From Stemphylium vesicarium (taxonomy: Eukaryota; Ascomycota; Dothideomycetes; Pleosporales; Pleosporaceae): a stretch of DNA of 64,000 nucleotides. Position 1 is the first letter of the stretch, and every line of letters starts with the position of its first letter. The notes beneath the pieces are model-generated. The model was not told where the DNA came from, ran no database searches, and worked only from the letters and a program-made list of their open reading frames with translations. Both the position numbers and the translations under genes were made by a program. The stretch lies in contig QXCR01000103.1 in assembly GCA_004380135.1 (NCBI GenBank), positions 47,579 through 111,578 of the forward strand, in the 5' to 3' direction. Of the stretch, positions 1 through 10,458 are shown one piece after another.

Positions 1-440
1 ACTGGAGGATCTGGTGATAAATAACGATACATATGTATTTACTGACTCTTTCATCCAGTGGGGCGCTTTCTTCGCCGTAGCAGGCGGTGTCGCATACACC
101 ATGTCCCCGGTATACCGTGGTCTAACCATTCAATTCAAAACGTAAGCTTCTATCTTCATCTCACCCACCCCTTATAACCCATCTTTTAATCTCTAATCTC
201 CAATCTTTATCTAAATCTCATCTTCTACACAGATACATACAGATGTCCGGTATGATACTAGGCGGCATGCTCGAGGCGGACAAGCGCATGGTCAACTACC
301 AACACCGTGTCAGACATCACAAAAGATTGGCAAGAGACATGGAGATTTGGAGACGGTATGAGGATTCTTATGAAGAGAGGGGTACACCGGGTGTGGGGGC
401 TGAGAGTGATGTGCATGGACCGAATGGGAAGAGTTCGTGA
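1..440 (+). CDS. Conserved small fungal membrane protein, 3' part
   Basis: The reading frame is already open at base 2, so the gene starts left of the window. The visible exons are 1-141 and 233-440, joined over an intron 142-232 with a GTAAGC donor and CACAG acceptor. The junction reads smoothly as FKT-YIQMSG. The visible protein has a hydrophobic stretch (FIQWGAFFAVAGGVAY), a second short apolar stretch (IQMSGMILGGML), then a basic segment rich in His and Arg and a short polar tail. This suggests a small protein with one or two membrane passes and a charged C-terminus. The overall type is familiar from filamentous ascomycetes, but I cannot assign a function. The splice site is clear; the N-terminus is missing. 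Confidence 0.8.
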
Positions 441-928
441 GCGCTGGTGAGGGGGAAATCAACGAATGAAGGACAAATCGAAGGGTTGGTTCTGGAAATT
501 GACGAGATGTACGATATCACAGGCGATCATGCCGGCTGCTGGCAAATGAAGAAGTTTGCTTCCCAAGAGAAGGACAAATGATGAGTCGGTTGTGGGAATT
601 TCATTACATAAAATATCATGATTACTCCTCCTATGTTACATCTCATTTGTACACATTCCAACATTCTGATTGATGCAACTTCACGTCACAAAGTAGCTCT
701 GATACTGCGCTCAATGCGTCGGCGCGACGCGGAAATGTCGGACCAATGACGTGGTTTGGTGCGACGCTGCACGGCTGACATAAGGCCCCCCACCAAAGGC
801 GCGCCGCTTCCTTCAAAAGCCACCTTGCGAATTCGCTTCCTCCTGTTCTTTAGGCAGCATTCTGCTGTTCCTCGCCCATCACTCTTCACAATCACGTTTG
901 ACTACAGCTGCCACAGCTTCAAGCAAAT
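441..928. other. Intergenic: 3' flank and derlin promoter
   Basis: No gene is seen. The first part is the 3' flank of the truncated gene and the second part is the upstream region of the derlin gene. A CCAAT box (743-747) overlaps the octamer TGACGTGG (747-754). Short ORFs here have no protein-like features. Confidence 0.7.
747..754 (+). promoter_or_regulatory. TGACGTGG bZIP-type element upstream of derlin
   Basis: The octamer TGACGTGG directly follows a CCAAT box and lies about 175 bp upstream of the derlin start codon. It matches the core known for XBP1/ATF6-type unfolded-protein-response elements and also resembles CRE/ATF sites. Derlins are classic unfolded-protein-response targets, so the match fits. 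Against this, the same octamer also occurs (reverse strand) in the LSG1-LTV1 promoter, so it may be a general bZIP site. Function is inferred. Confidence 0.35.
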
Positions 929-2214
929 ATGGATGTGTTTTGGACGCTCCCGCCAGTCTCCAGGTAAGCTTCCCCCCTTCACAGTCAAGCTCTAGCAGCT
1001 TCGCAGCTTCGCAGTGCCCACCCCGGTGTCCAAACCACGCGTTCGAGCATTAGCTAACAGCTTTCCTACAGGACTATCACGGCTGCAGCTGTTGTCGTGT
1101 CCGCCCTGGGCTATGGCGGCGTCATTAGTCTCCGCCAGTACATCTTCGCGAACTACTTTGTCTTCACCACCAAGATGTTTCCCCAGCTCTGGCGCGTCTT
1201 CACAGCGTTTCTGATTACGAAACCGAAGTTCGCTATCCTGCTTGATCCATACTTTCTATACCAATACGGCAGCTCCATTGAGCGCGAGTCCAGTCGCTTC
1301 TCGCAGCCCGGCGACTTCTTCGTGTACACCATGTTCGTCGGCAGCGTCATTGTCGTAAGTACTTACTCGTAGCTATTCCACACACCATCGCGCATACATG
1401 CATATACACACATCGCATCGACACAACTGTCTGCGACGAAAAGACTTCGGTCTCAATCACCTCAACATATCTGCCCGCTCAGTCAAACATTTCTAGCTGA
1501 AGCGGTTCCTGGAATTGAGGAAGAATACCCTTGCACATCACGCAGTCCCGTCATTCGCAAAATCCAAAAGGGGCTGTGGGGTGTGTAGGCATGGTGGGAT
1601 TGTCACTTGAGAAAGCTTTGCGAATCTTCATTTCGCAAGGCGGTGTTGGCTCCCTACATACTTTTACGACTTCCCTTGCTTTGTTGAATCTCTTGATATC
1701 GATGCAAACGAATGGACCTGTGCTAACAGTCCATGTGAAGGCAACAGCAGGCGGTCTTTTGAACGGATACACCTTCCTCCCAGCGCTGTCTCTCGCCTAC
1801 GCATACACCTTTGGCCAGGACAATCCCACGCGTTCCGTACAATTCTTCATCATCAACTTTGACGCCAAGTACCTGCCCTTCGCCATGCTCTTCCTCACCT
1901 TCATCATCGACGGTCCTGACGCAGCCGCCTCGCAATTGACCGGTCTCGTTGCCGCACATCTCTACGACTTCCTTACGAGGATCTGGCCTACGTTTGGAGG
2001 TGGAACAAACTACATTCGTACACCTCAGATGGTTCAGCGTTGGTTTGGTGCGGCACCGGGCAGTGTGCAGAACAGGGGATACGGACATGTCGTTGAGGGA
2101 CGTGGAAGGGCGGCTGGTGCGCCTGGAAGTGGTGCATCGCCGAGCACGGGCAGGACTACTGGTGCAAGCACGGCTTTTGGCGCAATGGGCCCCGGTCGAA
2201 GGCTTGGAGAGTAG
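929..2214 (+). CDS. der1: Derlin, ER-associated degradation membrane protein
   Basis: Derlins are pseudo-rhomboids of the ER membrane that help move misfolded proteins to the cytosol for proteasomal breakdown. Proposed exons are 929-963, 1072-1354 and 1741-2214, giving 263 residues, within the usual derlin size. The N-terminus MDVFWTLPPVSR, the segment QLWRVFTAFL, the PYFLYQYGSSIERES motif and the C-terminal HLYDFLTRIWPTFGGG segment are typical. Several hydrophobic helices follow one another, and the tail is Gly/Ala/Arg-rich and probably cytosolic. Intron 1 has a clear GTAAGC donor and CTACAG acceptor. Intron 2 (386 nt) is unusually long for this region. I chose acceptor 1739-1740 because it keeps phase 0 and follows a CTAAC branch site, but this junction is the least certain. 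Confidence 0.9.
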
Positions 2215-2549
2215 AGATTGTAGCGGCTGAAAATGTCGTACAATTCTCGTAGTTGCAGTCTGGATATGGACTGGAAGATTGAGGGTTGTATTTATGGATC
2301 AGTGATAATATTATGCACGTTCACGAAATGACGACCTATCGCCACTGCATCGCCCGACGTGAATATGTTCTGGGATGGTGAGATATGCTGAGTATGGATA
2401 TTGATGAGGAGACATAAACGTTGTGCTTTGTATGAGTTAGATGTCATGAATCATTTGCAATAGATGATGCGAGGTTGGAAGTATTTCAAGCTTGGTTTTG
2501 CCTCTTGGCTATATTACAATTGCTCATTCATATCCATCAAGCGGACAAT
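2215..2549. other. Intergenic between convergent genes
   Basis: This is the 3' flank shared by derlin (+) and the small Gly-rich protein gene (-). No ORF or RNA gene is supported. Confidence 0.7.
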
Positions 2550-3012
2550 TTACTTTGAGCTCCCAGCAGGGTTACTCGGCCCATCAACAGCACGCTCGAC
2601 ATGTCCCGCAATGCCATTCTTGCTCGCATCAAACTGACTACCAATAATACCATCCTTGCTAAACGGTCCACCTACCTTCTCACCAATCTGTCCTACCGCA
2701 CCATCGGGGTTGACTATTCAAACAAACATTGTCAGCACTACTTCCCCTGAACATGTATATATGTGGATAGTGGTAAGGTAACGTACAGTTCTTCCCAATC
2801 GCGCCCGCGCTCGAAAGCACACTAGGATTCTCCTGCGGAATCGCATTTGTGCCCTTATTCGCGCCAATCTTGTCCGCGGCCGAAGTAGTGTTGTCGCTCA
2901 TATTGACGTTACTGTCTGTGCCCGAGGTAGTGGGCTTGGTGGTGTTTGGTGTAGATTGGTTTGCAGTGCCGAGGCCGAGTTGTTCGAGGAGGGGGCCTGT
3001 GGATTTTGGCAT
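2550..3012 (-). CDS. Small hydrophilic Gly-rich protein, unknown function
   Basis: Two exons (2787-3012 and 2550-2713) encode 129 residues. The intron has a GTACGT donor and ends in AATAG; the junction restores GKN-FNPDGAVG in frame. The N-terminal half is Ser/Thr/Asn-rich and disordered. The second half carries short repeats of the pattern G-x-[IV]-G with the core GGPFSKDGIIG and related pieces (NPDGAVGQIGEKVGG, GSQFDASKNGIAG). Such repeats occur in small hydrophilic proteins of filamentous ascomycetes that resemble stress or LEA-like proteins, but I know of no proven role. There is no signal peptide, membrane segment or cysteine framework. The gene is convergent with derlin. Confidence 0.75.
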
Positions 3013-3683
3013 TTAAAATTGTGGTAGTGTAGAAATTTATGTGAGAGACAAAGAAGCGCTTGTTGGGGTGAGGTTTGGGTTTTATAGGGTGAGTTTTGGT
3101 GGGTATGGTATGCCTGTTGATTAACCTGTCGTGTCGTCACGGTTAAGATGATGTCTGTGGTGACGATGGTGATGTCATGATGAGGGTTGCTGGGAAGGGC
3201 TGATCTTCGTGCACCGCGGGAAGGGGGAGGGTCGATGATGTAGCTAGGGTTTTAGCTTCCGTTCTTTGACAGTGGATGCTATTTGCGTTGCGGATCGGGA
3301 ATTGCGATGATGTGTAGCTTTTTGTGGGGGTGAGGCGCGGTATGGCGTTGGGTTGGTGTCACGCTTTGGTCGTGGTTTGACGCTGAGCTTTACGTGCGTA
3401 TTCTGCACGGATGGTGATATAGTGGTACCTGTCGTCATGGAGTACTTGTAATTAGGATAGTGCTGTGGGTTAGTGGATTGTGGTGAGGTAGAGTATAGGG
3501 AAGAAAAGTGGCTCCGGGACATGGACTAGAGCCGCATTCCTCAGACACCAAGAAACTCCAGATCAAATGGTGAAGAAGAGAAGGCCCACGCCAAATTGAT
3601 CAATGATCTGAAATTCATGACTGTCGATGATATTATTCCCAAACTCCCGCATGTGATGTTTACGACTGACTTCCCAAGCCTTT
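3013..3683. other. Intergenic, promoter of the small Gly-rich gene and 3' flank of RPA49
   Basis: No gene is supported. A 92-codon ORF on the minus strand (3244-3522) is Ser/Thr/Pro-rich and has no recognisable domain. Confidence 0.6.
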
Positions 3684-5203
3684 TTACCGCTTTTTCGGTC
3701 GTGCTCCACCAACCTTGGGGAAAGTCAACGGCAGCTTTAGCTTTGCGATGAAATGGTTCGCGCTCTCGGCCTTGGTGAGCTTCATGTTTGTGAGGTCGGT
3801 TTGCGTGGGTGCTGTGAGCTTGCAGCCCAGTTCCGCAAAGTATTGCTTAATTCTATGGAGTGTTAGCCGTGGTGGATGTCATTTTTGGTAATGGTACTTA
3901 CTCCTTATTCTCAAGCTTGAGGTCTTCTCGAAGGTCGTTTACATCGACTGCGTGGTCGTCTACGATGAGAGCGGCTGCTGCTATGTGGGTCATGAGGTTG
4001 TCGACGTTCCAACGAGGCATCTCGGAGTTGCTAGACAAGTTAATACACGCACTTATGGCCTTGAAGGAGGATAAAACTTACCCCTCTGGAGCAAACTTCC
4101 GCCTGATTGCCATGACGCATCCAGCCGGCGTATCCTCACCCATGGCTGCTTCCAACTTGCCCTTGATGGGGATCTTCTTCGGTCGAGGGCCGCCTCCACC
4201 AATTAACGAAGCATTAAAGTTGATGCATAGCAAGATGAAGCGCAGGACCTTCAACTTCTGGATTTGCTTGTTCTTCGCAAGCTTGACAATGCGCTTCGCG
4301 ACATACTTGCTGGTGACGCTGACACCCTGACCAGCTGCTGATGCCTCTACCCAGTCCTTTATTTCTAGCATAGTCATCAGCTCGCTGCCAACAACGACCT
4401 CGATAGGGTAGACGTCAGAAGGATATTCGGCCGCAAGATTGGGAATCGGTCGGGGCTTGGAGCTGTCGACAGCTGCTGCGAGGTCTTCTCTGGTAGGCAT
4501 GACGTTTGTCGAAGTGGACATTTGCTGCAGAACGTTCTCGGCAACCTCATCGGCTCCAGCGCCACTCTTGATGGCGTTCAGCGTTCGGTCCTCAAGAGCC
4601 TTCCTAGACTTCTTAGATCCGAATTCTGCCGCAAGCGCAGCTCTCTTCGCCGTGATGGTGTTGTTTTGCGCCTCGAGAGCTGCCTGTTCTTCGCGCATCT
4701 CTTCGGCTTCGCTTCGTAGTGTGCTTCGTATGACGACTCTCTTTACGGGGACGATTTGTAGCTTGCTGGTCGCAGGGTCGTACACGCCAATGTAGTCCTG
4801 GAGCTGGCTCTCGGAGCTTCCATCGCGCTCTTCTTGTGCGGTATAGTCCAGACGGGGATGGTCGGACGACTGGAACAGCAGCTCGGTGCTCTCGCCTTGT
4901 GGGAGAATCTTGCTGCGCTTGTAAGGATTGAAGGAAATCTTTGGTGGAACGGTGAGACCAGGTGTAACAGCTTGAAAATGTTAGTTGGAAGGGAAAATGA
5001 GGCACCGCGATCTCGTGAGCAACGCGATAGCTCTGAAAGACATGCGCCAGTCTCCAGAGATGCAGTTACATACCCAGCAGCGGACCCAGCACCTCTTTAT
5101 TTTCTACCATGTCGACCCTGACCCTGCCCTGCGGCAAACCTCCGGCCTTCTTCTTGGGGCGCTCGCCATTCTCAGAGTTTCTCTTCCTCTTCTTTTCGCT
5201 CAT
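3684..5203 (-). CDS. rpa49: DNA-directed RNA polymerase I subunit A49
   Basis: A49 forms a heterodimer with A34.5 on RNA polymerase I and helps initiation and elongation on rDNA in the nucleolus. Four exons (5074-5203, 4082-4970, 3902-4030, 3684-3852) give 438 residues, close to the yeast protein. The N-terminus is a Lys/Arg-rich nuclear signal (MSEKKRKRNSENGERPKKK). It is followed by the dimerisation part (FNPYKRSKILPQGESTELLF, DYIGVYDPATSKLQIVPVKR) and the C-terminal tandem winged-helix part. All three introns have GTAAGT or GTATGT donors and continue the frame cleanly, and the protein ends GGARPKKR. The gene is divergent from the promethin-like gene over 387 bp. Confidence 0.92.
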
Positions 5204-5590
5204 GTCGGTGGTGCGGGCGCGATATGGGAGGGCGTGTCGCGACATGTCAAAAAGTTCGATCTCGAATTGGCAGAACCTTGGGCGGTGAGATTGCACATGG
5301 TAGCCGAGCGACAGGGATGCTGCTAGCGCGGATGGGCTGGTGACGTACACGCGAACCACGCGTTCCAGACTGCTGCACTCCGCACGACAAGTGCCTTCGC
5401 CGACCACACGGTTCTTGCCTATTTTAATTCGCGGTAGCTAGACACCCAAGTGCAATTGCGGCCCACGCAATAAACAATCCAAGCCTTACTGCCATTATTC
5501 CTCCTCTACGGAAACAACAAAGCCATCATCCATTGCTCCTCCACTGACTGCTAATCTTACGTCCATCTCATCTGTTGTCGAATACTCACA
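5204..5590. promoter_or_regulatory. Bidirectional promoter, RPA49 / promethin-like gene
   Basis: These 387 bp separate two divergent start codons and must hold both promoters. No TATA box stands out. The right half has a C/T-rich leader before the start at 5591. Confidence 0.5.
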
Positions 5591-6464
5591 ATGCCTACCA
5601 TCATCCAGACCGCTGGAGACATGGTCGGTAATGTCGGTCATCAGGTCCAGCACGCCGCGAAGAGCGTAGAAGCTCAGTTCGAGCACACGACCAACCAAAT
5701 CCTTCCACACAAGCGACGTGAGCAAATGGTCGAACAGGCTCGCGCCTACGCCCACCACAACCCCAAAGCTGCCGTATGTTCCTCCCATCGATCGACAATT
5801 CGATGCTGACTACTCCCTACAGGCCTTCCTTACTGCTCAAACGGCATTGACCGGCCTACCAGTCGTCCTGTTCCTTGCCTTTGCAGCCGCCACCCTCCTC
5901 GTCTCCCTGACCACCTGTCTCTTCCTCGGCCTACTCGTCTCCCTAGCTCTCACCTTCTTCGTCGTCGGCTTTGCTCTCATTTTTGTCGTTCCAACTGTCG
6001 TCATCGCTAGCTGCTCGGCAACCTTCATCTTCATCTGGGGCCTCGTAGGCTACATCATCCTACGCAGGTTCAATGAGGGTGAGGCGCCAGCCAAGCCTGG
6101 GACTCGCGTTGGTGACAAGCTGCAAGCGCTGACGGGAGGTAGATCGGTATATTGGCAAAACGATCAGGCATTTCCGGAAGGCAGTCGAAACGGAGATATG
6201 CTGGGCAATGGAGCAGGTACAGAGGGCCGTGATGCTGGTTATGGGGGTAAACATACAAATGGTACGACAAATTCGGGAGACGGCGGGCCTGTGAATGGCT
6301 CCCATGGCGCTATTGGACGGGAGAGGAAGTGGGCCGATGGAGTGAAGCCTGAGGCCGTGGTTTTGGATACCGAAAATCCCTACGAAGTCTTGAAAGTGGT
6401 GAGCGAAATCAACCTTTGTGTAGAAAAGGGGCTAACAAAACACCAGGAAACTCCAGTATCCTAG
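5591..6464 (+). CDS. Promethin/LDAF1-like lipid droplet assembly protein
   Basis: Proteins of the promethin family (yeast Ldo16/Ldo45, human LDAF1) act with seipin at the ER where lipid droplets form. Exons 5591-5773, 5823-6398 and 6447-6464 give 258 residues. Residues 1-61 form an amphipathic, charged N-terminus. Residues about 62-143 are almost continuously hydrophobic, broken by short polar turns, as expected for the hairpin membrane region of this family. The rest is a Gly/Asn-rich hydrophilic tail. Introns are 49 and 48 nt. The last exon encodes only ETPVS and a stop, and its acceptor follows a CTAAC branch site. The assignment rests on hydrophobic architecture plus fungal sequence character and should be confirmed with a profile search. 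Confidence 0.7.
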
Positions 6465-6931
6465 AAGCGCCGCTGGGGCTAGACAGCTTGATTCTCTTCC
6501 CCCTATACTACTCTTCAATCCCACTCCTACCATCTATCCGTCTTCATCACGCTATTCCATTGAGGGATAGAACTTGAGTTACATTTACAGCACTTTCAGT
6601 TCAATCGACACCCTATCAAATGCTGTGATGCTCTGTTTCTCATCAGATGCTTGATGTTTGAATTGTCGAAGTGGGCCATTCCGAGTACTTGCACTCGTTC
6701 GACAGTCATTCTTCACTCCCTGAAATTGGTGCACGGATGTTGCATTGGTTCTGGTTGCCAGCCCTGTCGCATGGGAAACATTTCTTAGGAAACATCGCTG
6801 CAACGCCCTGATAACAAGTGCCTTCCCCACAGAAATGACCCTCCCGCGAAGGTGTACCAAGCTGCTCCCTTCCCTCCAGAAGACCTCAACTGATCATCCC
6901 AGTCCACTGCAAAAGAATTACCCAACTCAGC
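6465..6931. other. Intergenic, promoter of the astacin-like gene
   Basis: This is the 3' flank of the promethin-like gene and the upstream region of the metallopeptidase gene. No ORF with protein-like features is seen. Confidence 0.6.
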
Positions 6932-8198
6932 ATGATGTTACCACTTTTACTGCTCACTCTGCTCTTCGGCTTAGGCCTTGGGTGCCCGGATGAATGGACT
7001 TCCTTCAACCTAACTCTCGACAAAACTCTCACCCCACGCGGGTTAGTCCAGACAGACTTCCAACCCCCATCATGCAAGCTAACTCATCCAGATTCCCCAA
7101 CCACCTCCGCACCCGATGGCCCCGGGTCGGCAGCAACATCGCCGAAATCCCCTGGTGTTTCAAAGACGAGTTCGCCGAGCAAAAGCTCTCCAGAGCCATG
7201 GAAGAAGGCTGGGAGACATGGCGCCGGGAGATCGAAGATCCTAGCAAGGCGAACGGCCGCTCTCTCAAGTTGACGCGCTGGCCTCCCAGCCGGGTCAAGA
7301 AGTACCCGTACTGCTATGACGAGGAGGGTAAGTGGGACTTTCGCATGCCGAACGAAGCTGTGGTCGTGTCTTGGGATACGACGGGTACGGTTCAGGGTCG
7401 CAGTACGGTTGGCTACGACGATAACGACATCGCGATTGCGCGTCATAGGATGGTGATTGGAGATTTGGAGAACACGTCTCACACAGTCACGCATGAACTC
7501 GGTAAGTGAAGACCCCGAAGAAAACATCCCCAACTCTTCATCGCCACGAAAGACCATTTCCAACACCGTCTCCCTCTGTAGGCCACATCTTCGGCCTCCT
7601 CCACGAGCACCAACGCTTCGACCGCGACAACTACGTCCGCTTCGACTGCACAAAAGTAAAAGGCTACGACCGTGCCGTCGCCTCTGCCGCAAAAGACAGT
7701 TTCACAGCCGCCCAACTCTGCGAATCAGAACACCTCCAGCGCACCTACGGTTTCCTAGCCTACAACTTCGCCAAACGCGACTGGCCCTTTTACCAAGGCC
7801 ACCCTTACGACGTCCACTCCATTGTGCACTACTCGTCGCGCGGCGTCGCCAGCGCGGAGCTTATCGTGCAGAATCCGAATGATCCGTTGCGGTATCCGCT
7901 TACGGAGTGGAGTCAGGATCGGACGAGTGTGAGGACGATTGTGGGTCAGGCGGGGTTGGGGTATCCGAATTTTCGCATTAGCGAGGAGGATAAGAATATT
8001 GTCAGGTTTATGTATAATTGGAAGGATCCGAAGTGGAATTTCAGCCAATGGGGGTTTTCGGATGGGCGTGCGGCGGTGGCGAAGGAGGTGAAGGAGGTGG
8101 GGGATGTTGGTTGTGATGGTAGGGCTGGAGTAGAGGGGCAGACGTCGACATTGGTTACTGTCGCTGTTCCTGGGGCGACTGAGACGCCATCGGGCTAG
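6932..8198 (+). CDS. Secreted astacin-like zinc metallopeptidase
   Basis: Predicted to be a secreted zinc endopeptidase of the astacin (M12A) type. Exons 6932-7041, 7092-7501 and 7582-8198 encode 378 residues. Residues 1-17 (MMLPLLLLTLLFGLGLG) are a signal peptide. The extended zinc motif HELGHIFGLLHEHQR lies at residues 171-185 and carries all three His ligands, the catalytic Glu and the family-specific second Glu. The second intron splits this motif after the first base of the Gly174 codon. The Met-turn position reads SIVHY, with Val255 where astacins have Met. The tail after about residue 300 is low-complexity. The final third uses more G/T-ending codons than the rest. No gene neighbour points to a substrate. 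Confidence 0.88.
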
Positions 8199-8539
8199 GT
8201 AGCTGGTTTGTTGGTGAATAGGTTGCGTCCGGTGGATCGGACTGTTGGGACCGCGCGTAGGTGCCTTTTGCTAGCTTTGATGGTACCCAAGGATATGTAG
8301 ATGAGCATCAATTCCAGATAACGGAGATGATAACCACACTGCTCATGCCGTTGCGCATCCATCGCAATCTTGTGAACGCCTTTACCTCACTTCAACCTTG
8401 TCGCCTTCTGTTCCCTGCGCTGTTAGTCAAAGAAGGCGCGTACTTCTGCTCGTCTCTTTTCATAAAAGGCTCGAACTTCTTCTGGGGTTTCGTTGGGTTG
8501 TTTCCTTTTGCTTGTGGTTGTAGTTATGGTTGAAGCAGC
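8199..8539. other. Intergenic, 3' flank of astacin-like gene
   Basis: No gene is supported here. It separates the metallopeptidase gene from the 3' end of the degenerate minus-strand gene. Confidence 0.5.
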
Positions 8540-10053
8540 TCAAGCTTTAGAGTTGGTGGTGCTAGTCTTTGTAGGACAAAGGACTGGTCGATATTCGCTT
8601 GGTGGTGGTTCGTTGGGCTTGATGTTTGAGGTATTGGTCGGTTTTTGCACTGGCAGTGCCGCAGGTTTGGCTGCGGTGATACTGTGGTTTGTTGGGTTAG
8701 GAATCTGCTTGTTTTTGCTCGCCGAAGCCTTGGGTGTAGTATTCGACCGAGGGTTGTTGGGGTTGGTGTCGCTCTTATCTTGCTTTGGGGGCTGGCTTGG
8801 GATGGTTTTGGGCCCGAATATCGGATTTCTAGACCCGAATATTGAGTTTCCGGAGTTTTCGCAGGTAATTGCTGTTGGTATGGTGCTACTTTGTTGTGTG
8901 GAAGATGCTGTTGTAATCATGCTGGCCGGCTCGTCAATCTTTTTCGAGATCGGCTGCTTTGGCTTGACTCCTGCGGTGCTCTCGAATGTGTTAACAGCTG
9001 CTGCAAGAGACTGTGTTTATTGACGAACATACCAGTGCTGACGTGCGGTGGCTTTGTTCCTTGGGCTTCTCATTCGTAGTGTAAATGACTGAGGCATCAT
9101 ACCGAACAAGTACATAGAATTCCTTCAGCCTCATGCGCCGTAGGTTGAGGGCAAGCGCATCAAGAAGTTTCTGCGAAGTAGCAGGCCGATCCTCTGAGCT
9201 ATAGGGAGTACAATCTACTACAGATCTTGGCGATGTAATCTCAATGACACAATCGGAATTCTTGATAGCCATGAGCGGCTGCAACAGCTCTCCCAGTCTG
9301 CAATGAAGCGAAGTGACCGAGATTTTAACTCGGGCTAGAAGCTCTCCCAAGGGACATCCGCGATTAAATCCATCCATCATGAAAAACTCTTGATGGCCGC
9401 GCCGAGAGTACAACGCCTCGGCCCGCACTTAAAAGGGCTGAGTCGAAAGTGCGTATTAATGAGCTCCTTGACAAACTCAACGCCCATGTATGAAGCCTGG
9501 AAGCAATGCCGCCGGGGGAACGAGAAGCGTCTGTGGAGCGGCGTGGATTTTTTGGCATCCGCGGCGTCCCTGAGTTTCTGGAACAACACCATGCCATCCA
9601 TCTCTTCCATGACCTTGTCTTCTTCCGGAACACATGCATCAGCCGATAATCCACTCTAGACCAAGTCTCGTAGCTCTCGCGGTAGCGTCTCGAACATGCG
9701 CTGGCTGATCTGCTTGCACGACGCCAGGCTATAGGAGCGAATACGTGCATCGAATTCTCTGTACGCTATCAATGGCATCAAGTGACTGGGCGTTGGTCAA
9801 CATACTCCTCGTCGCTCTTCAGCTTATCTCGTGCATCTTCGTACTCCTGCTCTTCACGTGTTTGGCCTTCATAGGATTGAAATTCGGCCGCGGCATGCGG
9901 ACCATACATCACGTACAGTCGCCTATATTCGGCTTGTTTGTTATCGTATTCCTCGATGGTAAGCTGGGTTTTGTTTCGTTCTGCTGCGGCTTCCTCCAGG
10001 AGTTGGCGGCTGCATTGGGTACGATCCTGGAGCTGCTGTAGACTCGAACGCAT
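8540..10053 (-). pseudogene. Degenerate gene of an uncharacterised fungal family
   Basis: Protein-like segments lie in order on the minus strand but cannot be joined into one open frame. First comes a charged, probably coiled-coil part (MRSSLQQLQDRTQCSRQLLE onward). Then comes a segment with YREFDARIRSYSLASCKQIS and TLPRELRDLV, a pattern I associate with fungal proteins of F-box-like style. It runs into an in-frame TAG at 9656-9658. The same frame continues (VMEEMDGMVLFQKLRDAADA to GAAIKS) and stops near 9381. The coding sense resumes one frame over (EFFMMDGFNRGCPLGELLA, then ARVKISVTSLHCRLGEL), as after a 1-nt deletion. A Ser/Pro/Thr-rich 3' part lies at 8540-8920. No GT-AG intron removes both lesions cleanly. 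An unusual gene structure or an assembly error is the alternative. Confidence 0.55.
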
Positions 10054-10458
10054 TTCCAAAAGCAATGGATATTTGTAGCGAGCAAGTGGCCGCTTCTGAT
10101 CGTGTCGTAGCGTCACAATGGGTTGGGACGTCGGACCCGCAGGTTAAAGCGCGACTCGTCTTGCGTGGCCGCATGTCGCACGAGTCATACTAGCGTAAGA
10201 CGCGTTCTCGATCCGTTGCTTCCGCATCTTCCACACAACTTCACATTCACTTGCGAGGTTTTGAGACGCCACATTTACGATTGCGACCGTCACTACCTAG
10301 GCCTGATTTATCACATGTTCTTTTTTCACTATCTCCTGTTCTCTTATCTTTATCTCACACACCTTCTCTTCACTATTCTGGATTTATCGCGTCTCTTACA
10401 GTTGCCTATGTATGGTAGAGTGCTGGTGCGCTGAGCTGCCGTGCCAGATTTCCTTCTA
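10054..10458. other. Intergenic, upstream of the degenerate gene
   Basis: No gene is supported. A weak GTG-initiated extension of the degenerate frame reaches 10116. The rest is the 3' flank of the monooxygenase gene. Confidence 0.5.

Noticed and set aside
3244..3522. 92-codon minus-strand ORF
   Set aside because: Low-complexity Ser/Thr/Pro composition without a supporting domain or promoter.
8493..9023. 176-codon ORF on the plus strand with hydrophobic stretches
   Set aside because: It is the reverse strand of the Pro/Thr/Asn-rich 3' part of the degenerate gene; the apparent membrane segments come from that bias.
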